A stretch of DNA of 10,651 nucleotides from the NCBI GenBank assembly GCA_964385505.1, contig CAYLPI010000137.1:1-10651 (forward strand), in the 5' to 3' direction. A model generated the notes under the pieces. The model saw only the letters and a program-made list of their open reading frames with translations. It was not told where the DNA came from and searched no databases. The DNA is from CAITSH01 sp964385505 (GTDB lineage: Bacteria; Pseudomonadota; Gammaproteobacteria; Burkholderiales; SG8-39). Shown here piece after piece: positions 7,561-10,651 of the stretch. Position 1 is the stretch's first letter, and every line of letters begins with the position of its first letter. A program made the position numbers and the translations under genes.

Positions 7561-8100
7561 ATGGGCGACGCCGCACCGCAAACACTGCAGGCCTCCACGA
7601 CGGACCGCAAGGCGGACCAGACTTTCGCGCAATGGCTGGAATCGCGCGTGGCGCGCTACCAGACGCGCCGTTACGACTGGGACGCGCTGAAGTTCCAGGC
7701 CGATTTCGACCCGAAGTACCGCCGCGCGCAAATGCGTTACGTCGGCACCGGCGGCACCGGTGTGGCCGCCGACTCGAACACCGTGCCCTCGGAGCACTTC
7801 ACCTTTTCGACCATGGTTATCCCGGCAGGCCACGAGGGTCCGATGCACCTGCACACCGATGTCGAAGAGGTGTTCTTCCTGATCCGCGGCAAGATGAAGG
7901 TCATTTGCGAAAAAGACGGCGAACGCTGGGAGTCGGTACTGAACGACCGTGACCTGATTTCGGTGCCGCCAGGCGTGTATCGCGGTGAAATCAACATCGG
8001 CGACGAGGATGCGCTGATGTGCGTGATGCTGGGCGCACCCAAGCCGGTCACGCCGACTTACCCGCCCGACCACCCGCTCGCAAAAATCAAGCGCGGCTGA
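7561..8100 (+). CDS. Cupin-domain protein
   Basis: A 179-aa single-cupin protein. AAGGAG six nt upstream fixes the Met at 7561 over one at 7528, which would overlap the SDR stop. Cupin motif 1 is textbook: Gly90, His96, His98, Glu103, Gly110 (GPMHLHTDVEEVFFLIRG). Motif 2 (DLISVPPGVYRGEIN, 131-145) keeps PxG and the final Asn, but Arg141 stands where the last metal histidine is expected. About 80 residues precede the barrel, including a basic stretch (RVARYQTRRYDW, 29-40). Roles open to it include ring-cleaving dioxygenase, isomerase, or ligand-binding or accessory protein. In this operon it acts between the SDR and hydrolase steps or as a sensor (inference). Family sure, reaction unknown. Confidence 0.9.
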   Translation: MGDAAPQTLQASTTDRKADQTFAQWLESRVARYQTRRYDWDALKFQADFDPKYRRAQMRYVGTGGTGVAADSNTVPSEHFTFSTMVIPAGHEGPMHLHTDVEEVFFLIRGKMKVICEKDGERWESVLNDRDLISVPPGVYRGEINIGDEDALMCVMLGAPKPVTPTYPPDHPLAKIKRG

Positions 8101-8126
8101 GGCGGGACTGCCGGGTCTCGCGCATC

Positions 8127-9002
8127 GTGGCTGAAACACTCTCCAGCGCGGCGGCACTGCCGCCCGCCCTCGCCGCACTGGCCGCCGCGCACCCGCCGCG
8201 CACGCTGTCCCCGAACGGCTCTGCGCTGTGCTGGCGCGAAGCCGGTCACACCGGCCAGCCGGCTCTGGTGTTGCTGCACGGCATAGGTTCGGGCTCGGGC
8301 TCATGGCTGCACCAGTTGGCCGCACTGGGCGCGACGCACCGCGTCATTGCCTGGGATGCGCCCGGCTATGGCAACAGCACGCCGCTGGCCGGCGACGCGC
8401 CGCACGCCGCTGATTACGCTGCATCGCTCGCCGGCCTGCTCGAAGCGCTGGGCATCGCGCAGTTCACGCTGGTCGGCCATTCGCTCGGGGCACTGGTCGC
8501 AACCGCCTTTGCGGCGCGGCATGGCGGCAAGGTGAGCCGCCTGGTGCTGCTCAATCCGGCGCGCGGTTACCACCATGCCGATTCCGAACTGCGCCGGCAA
8601 AAACTCGATGACCGCCTCGCCCTGATGGACAGGCTGGGCCCGGCCGAACACGCGAGGCAGCGCGGACCGGCACTGCTCGGCCCCAAAGCGACGGATGAGG
8701 CGCGCGCCCTGGTGATCTGGAACGCGAGCCAGCTCAACCCGGGCGGCTACGCCCAGGCGGCGCGCATGCTCGCCAATGGCGACATCGCCGGCGACGCCGC
8801 GCTGTACCGCGGTCCGGTGCTGGTGGCCTGCGGCAGCGAAGACCGCATCACGCCCGAGCAGGGCTGCCGGCTCATCGCCGCTGAATTCCCGCATGCGCAA
8901 TACCAGACTCTGGCGGATCTTGGCCACGCCTCGTATATCGATGCGCCGCCCGTGGTGAACGAAATACTGGTGAACCGCCTGCTGACAAAGGACACGGCCT
9001 GA
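8127..9002 (+). CDS. Alpha/beta hydrolase
   Basis: About 291 aa with a GTG start at 8127, the first usable start after the cupin stop; the frame is open back to 8019, but that part overlaps the cupin gene. The alpha/beta-hydrolase core shows the oxyanion loop LLHGIGSGSGSW (49-60), WDAPGYGNS (76-84), the nucleophile elbow GHSLG with Ser119, acid Asp239 in GSEDRITP, and His267 in LGHASYID. The triad is complete. Such enzymes cleave C-C bonds of meta-cleavage products, enol-lactones or esters; in this operon a late step of the catabolic route is likely (inference). There is no signal peptide, so it is cytoplasmic. The start has a poor ribosome binding site, so the exact N-terminus is uncertain. 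Its stop lies 1 nt before the IclR start. Confidence 0.92.
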   Translation: MAETLSSAAALPPALAALAAAHPPRTLSPNGSALCWREAGHTGQPALVLLHGIGSGSGSWLHQLAALGATHRVIAWDAPGYGNSTPLAGDAPHAADYAASLAGLLEALGIAQFTLVGHSLGALVATAFAARHGGKVSRLVLLNPARGYHHADSELRRQKLDDRLALMDRLGPAEHARQRGPALLGPKATDEARALVIWNASQLNPGGYAQAARMLANGDIAGDAALYRGPVLVACGSEDRITPEQGCRLIAAEFPHAQYQTLADLGHASYIDAPPVVNEILVNRLLTKDTA

Positions 9003-9003
9003 C

Positions 9004-9783
9004 ATGGCTGACGAACGCTACAACGTACCCGGACTGGAACGCGGCCTGCGCCTGCTGCAACTGTTCGACCGCCAGCACACGCGCTGGTCGGCGCCGGATA
9101 TCGCGCGCGAACTCAAGGTGCCGCGCTCGACGGTATTTCGCATCATCCAGACACTGCAACTGCTCGGCTTTGTAGAACGCAGCGAGGGCCAGTACCGTCT
9201 CGGACCCGCCGTGCTGCGCCTCGGTTTCGAATACATCGCCTCGCTCGATATCAGTGAAATGGCCCGTCCCGTCATCGAGTCGCTGCGCGATGACACCGGC
9301 TTTGCCGCGCAACTGGCGACCCTCGACGGACGCGATGTGGTGTTCGTGGTGCGCGCCAGCGTCGCCTCGACCTTTGCCAGCAACGTGCAGGTGGGCACGC
9401 GCATGCCGGCGCACGCGACGGTGCTAGGGCGCATTTTCCTGTCCGCGATGGATGACGAGGCGCTGCGCGCCATGTATCCGGAGGCGCGGCTGCCCGCCCA
9501 CACGCCGCAGACACCGAAGAACCTCGGCGAGCTGAAAAAGCTGCTCACCGGCGACCGCGCGCTCGGCTACGCGGTGAGCGAATCCTTTTTCGAGAACGGC
9601 ATCTCGGCCATCGCCGCGCCGGTGCGTGACGGCCACGGCAAGGTCATCGCCGCGATCAGCCTCAGCGTGCCGCAGTCGGCAATCGAACCAAAAATGCGCG
9701 ACAAGCTGGTGCGGCGCGTACTCGCCGCCGCGGCGCAACTGTCGCACCGGCTCAATTACCGTCCGACCGAGGTCGCCGCATGA
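9004..9783 (+). CDS. IclR-family transcriptional regulator
   Basis: A 259-aa regulator. The N-terminal winged helix-turn-helix spans about residues 8-66: GLERGLRLLQLF, then SAPDIARELKVPRSTVFRII with the recognition helix near 40-50, and a wing ending EGQYRLGP. The IclR effector-binding domain follows (about 80-250), with ATVLGRIFLSAM, GYAVSESFFENGISAIAAPV and KVIAAISLSVP. This family usually binds a pathway intermediate and controls its own catabolic operon. The gene sits inside the operon, 1 nt after the hydrolase and overlapping the next SDR by 4 nt (ATGA), so autoregulation is expected. The palindrome at 3204-3244 is the best candidate site. Whether it activates or represses is not visible; a site downstream of the promoter favours repression. 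Confidence 0.95.
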   Translation: MADERYNVPGLERGLRLLQLFDRQHTRWSAPDIARELKVPRSTVFRIIQTLQLLGFVERSEGQYRLGPAVLRLGFEYIASLDISEMARPVIESLRDDTGFAAQLATLDGRDVVFVVRASVASTFASNVQVGTRMPAHATVLGRIFLSAMDDEALRAMYPEARLPAHTPQTPKNLGELKKLLTGDRALGYAVSESFFENGISAIAAPVRDGHGKVIAAISLSVPQSAIEPKMRDKLVRRVLAAAAQLSHRLNYRPTEVAA

Positions 9784-10583
9784 ACACGCTGTCCTATCAA
9801 CTGGAGCAACGCGTCGGGGTCGTCACCGGCGGTTCATCGGGCATCGGCCTCGAAACCGTGCGGCTGATGTTGCAGGCCGGGCTGCGCGTGGCGTTTTGCG
9901 GACGCGATGCGGCACGACTGGCAGAGGCCGAGGCGGCGTTGCGCAGCGAATTTCCCGCGGCCGACCTGCTCGCCGTGCGTTGCGATGTACTGGACGCCAC
10001 CGACACCGCAGGCTTCGCTGCGGCGGTCGGAGAGCGCTTCGGCGGCACCGACGTGCTGGTCAACAACGCCGGCCGGGCCCGCGTGTCGAAATTCGCCGAC
10101 ACCGGCGACGCCGAATGGCGCGAGGAGCTGGAGCTGAAATTTTTCAGCATCATCCGCCCCTTGCGCGCCTTCATGGCGATGCTGGAAAAATCGCCCTGTG
10201 CCGCGGTAGTCTGCGTCAATTCGCTGCTGGCGGCGCAGCCCGAGCCGCATATGGTCGCCACCTCGGCCGCGCGTGCCGGCGTGCTCAATTTGTCGCATTC
10301 GCTGGGCATCGAACTCGCGCCGAAAAAAATCCGCGTCAACTCGCTGCTGCTCGGCCTGGTTGAGTCGGGACAGTGGCGGCGCCGTTACAAGGACCAGGCG
10401 AGACCCGGGCAAAGCTGGGAAGACTGGACGGCGGAACTCGCCCGCGGCAAGGGCATCCCGCTCGGCCGGCTGGGCCGCCCCGTCGAGGCGGCGCAGGCGA
10501 TCATGTTCCTCGCCTCGCCGCTTTCTTCGTACACCACAGGCGCCACGCTCGATGTTTCCGGCGGCGTGGACAGGCATGCATAA
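9780..10583 (+). CDS. SDR-family protein with non-canonical active site (Lys-Ser-Thr-Arg)
   Basis: A 267-aa Rossmann-fold protein. The cofactor motif TGGSSGIG (16-23) and NNAG (95-98) are intact, and Arg42 after beta-2 favours NADP(H). The usual catalytic tetrad Asn-Ser-Tyr-Lys is altered: Lys120 at the Asn position (ELKFFSII), Ser148 kept (CVNSLLA), Thr161 where Tyr should be (13 residues after the Ser) and Arg165 in place of Lys (ATSAAR). The C-terminus is otherwise normal (GRLGRPVEAAQAIMFLAS, TTGATLDVSGG). The coherent set of changes and intact frame suggest a distinct subfamily, not decay. It may use another acid/base or have a non-redox role. It starts within the IclR stop (ATGA), so it is coupled to the regulator. 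Confidence 0.92.
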   Translation: MNTLSYQLEQRVGVVTGGSSGIGLETVRLMLQAGLRVAFCGRDAARLAEAEAALRSEFPAADLLAVRCDVLDATDTAGFAAAVGERFGGTDVLVNNAGRARVSKFADTGDAEWREELELKFFSIIRPLRAFMAMLEKSPCAAVVCVNSLLAAQPEPHMVATSAARAGVLNLSHSLGIELAPKKIRVNSLLLGLVESGQWRRRYKDQARPGQSWEDWTAELARGKGIPLGRLGRPVEAAQAIMFLASPLSSYTTGATLDVSGGVDRHA

Positions 10584-10596
10584 AACAATTATGAAA

Positions 10597-10615
10597 AAGG
10601 GGGCGACGCCCCCTT
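10597..10615. terminator. Perfect GC-rich hairpin after the operon
   Basis: AAGGGGGCG (10597-10605) and CGCCCCCTT (10607-10615) are exact reverse complements around a single A; the real loop would be 3-5 nt. It sits 13 nt after the SDR stop. On the + strand only TTG follows, not a U-run, whereas on the minus strand the stem is followed by five Ts. On + it is therefore a weak terminator or an mRNA-stabilising or attenuating intercistronic hairpin before the gene at 10644. Confidence 0.6.
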
Positions 10616-10643
10616 GTATATCCCCCACATCAGAGGAAGCCAA

Positions 10644-10651
10644 ATGAGCAA
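10644..10651 (+). CDS. Start of a further gene, cut by the window edge
   Basis: ATGAGCAA at the window end is preceded by AGAGGAAG (10632-10639), a good ribosome binding site four nt upstream. Only Met-Ser and part of a codon are visible. Its place after a hairpin, downstream of an operon that has an ABC ATPase and permease but no binding protein, would suit the missing periplasmic binding protein (inference only). Confidence 0.5.

Overview
The window looks like a piece of a high-GC (roughly 65%) betaproteobacterial chromosome, most likely Burkholderiales. The reasons are a Bug/TctC-type periplasmic receptor (a family hugely expanded in that group), an IclR-regulated Rieske oxygenase operon, and a lysine-tailed bacterial SET protein. 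This placement rests on gene content and base composition; no search was run.

Left part (1-3109): a (+) strand PLP-dependent aminotransferase closely resembling PucG, (S)-ureidoglycine--glyoxylate transaminase, meets head-on a (-) strand gene for a 213-aa SET-domain protein-lysine methyltransferase with a histone-H1-like Lys/Ala tail. A GC-rich hairpin lies between them. Upstream of the SET gene, on the same strand, is a Bug-family solute receptor with a signal peptide.

Control region (3110-3359): the divergent intergenic region between the Bug gene and the (+) operon. It holds a good sigma70-like promoter (TTGACA, 16 bp, TACCAT) and, just downstream, an AT-rich 15-bp inverted repeat (14/15 match, 11-bp spacer) that stands out from the surrounding GC-rich DNA. 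It looks like an operator. The obvious candidate to bind it is the IclR regulator encoded further along the operon.

Operon (3360-10583, all +): Rieske ferredoxin; a 98-aa protein with a recombinase-like helix-turn-helix C-terminus; NitT/TauT/SsuB-type ABC ATPase; ABC permease; Rieske oxygenase alpha subunit; classical SDR; cupin; alpha/beta hydrolase; IclR regulator; a second SDR with an altered active site. Most junctions are tight or overlapping (2-nt gap, TAATG, 1-nt gap, ATGA), so one polycistronic unit is likely. A perfect GC-rich hairpin follows, then a strong ribosome binding site and the first codons of another gene at 10644.

Read together, the operon encodes uptake of a small organic (perhaps aromatic) compound, oxygenation by a two-part Rieske system, oxidation by a dehydrogenase, and hydrolysis. 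The substrate cannot be read from the sequence. No flavin reductase, conventional ring-cleavage dioxygenase or ABC substrate-binding protein lies in the window. The points most worth a second look are the small HTH protein inside a catabolic operon, the palindromic operator, a chain of two five-codon minicistrons leading into the permease start, the SDR whose Asn-Ser-Tyr-Lys tetrad reads Lys-Ser-Thr-Arg, the cupin lacking its last metal histidine, and the SET protein with a histone-like tail.
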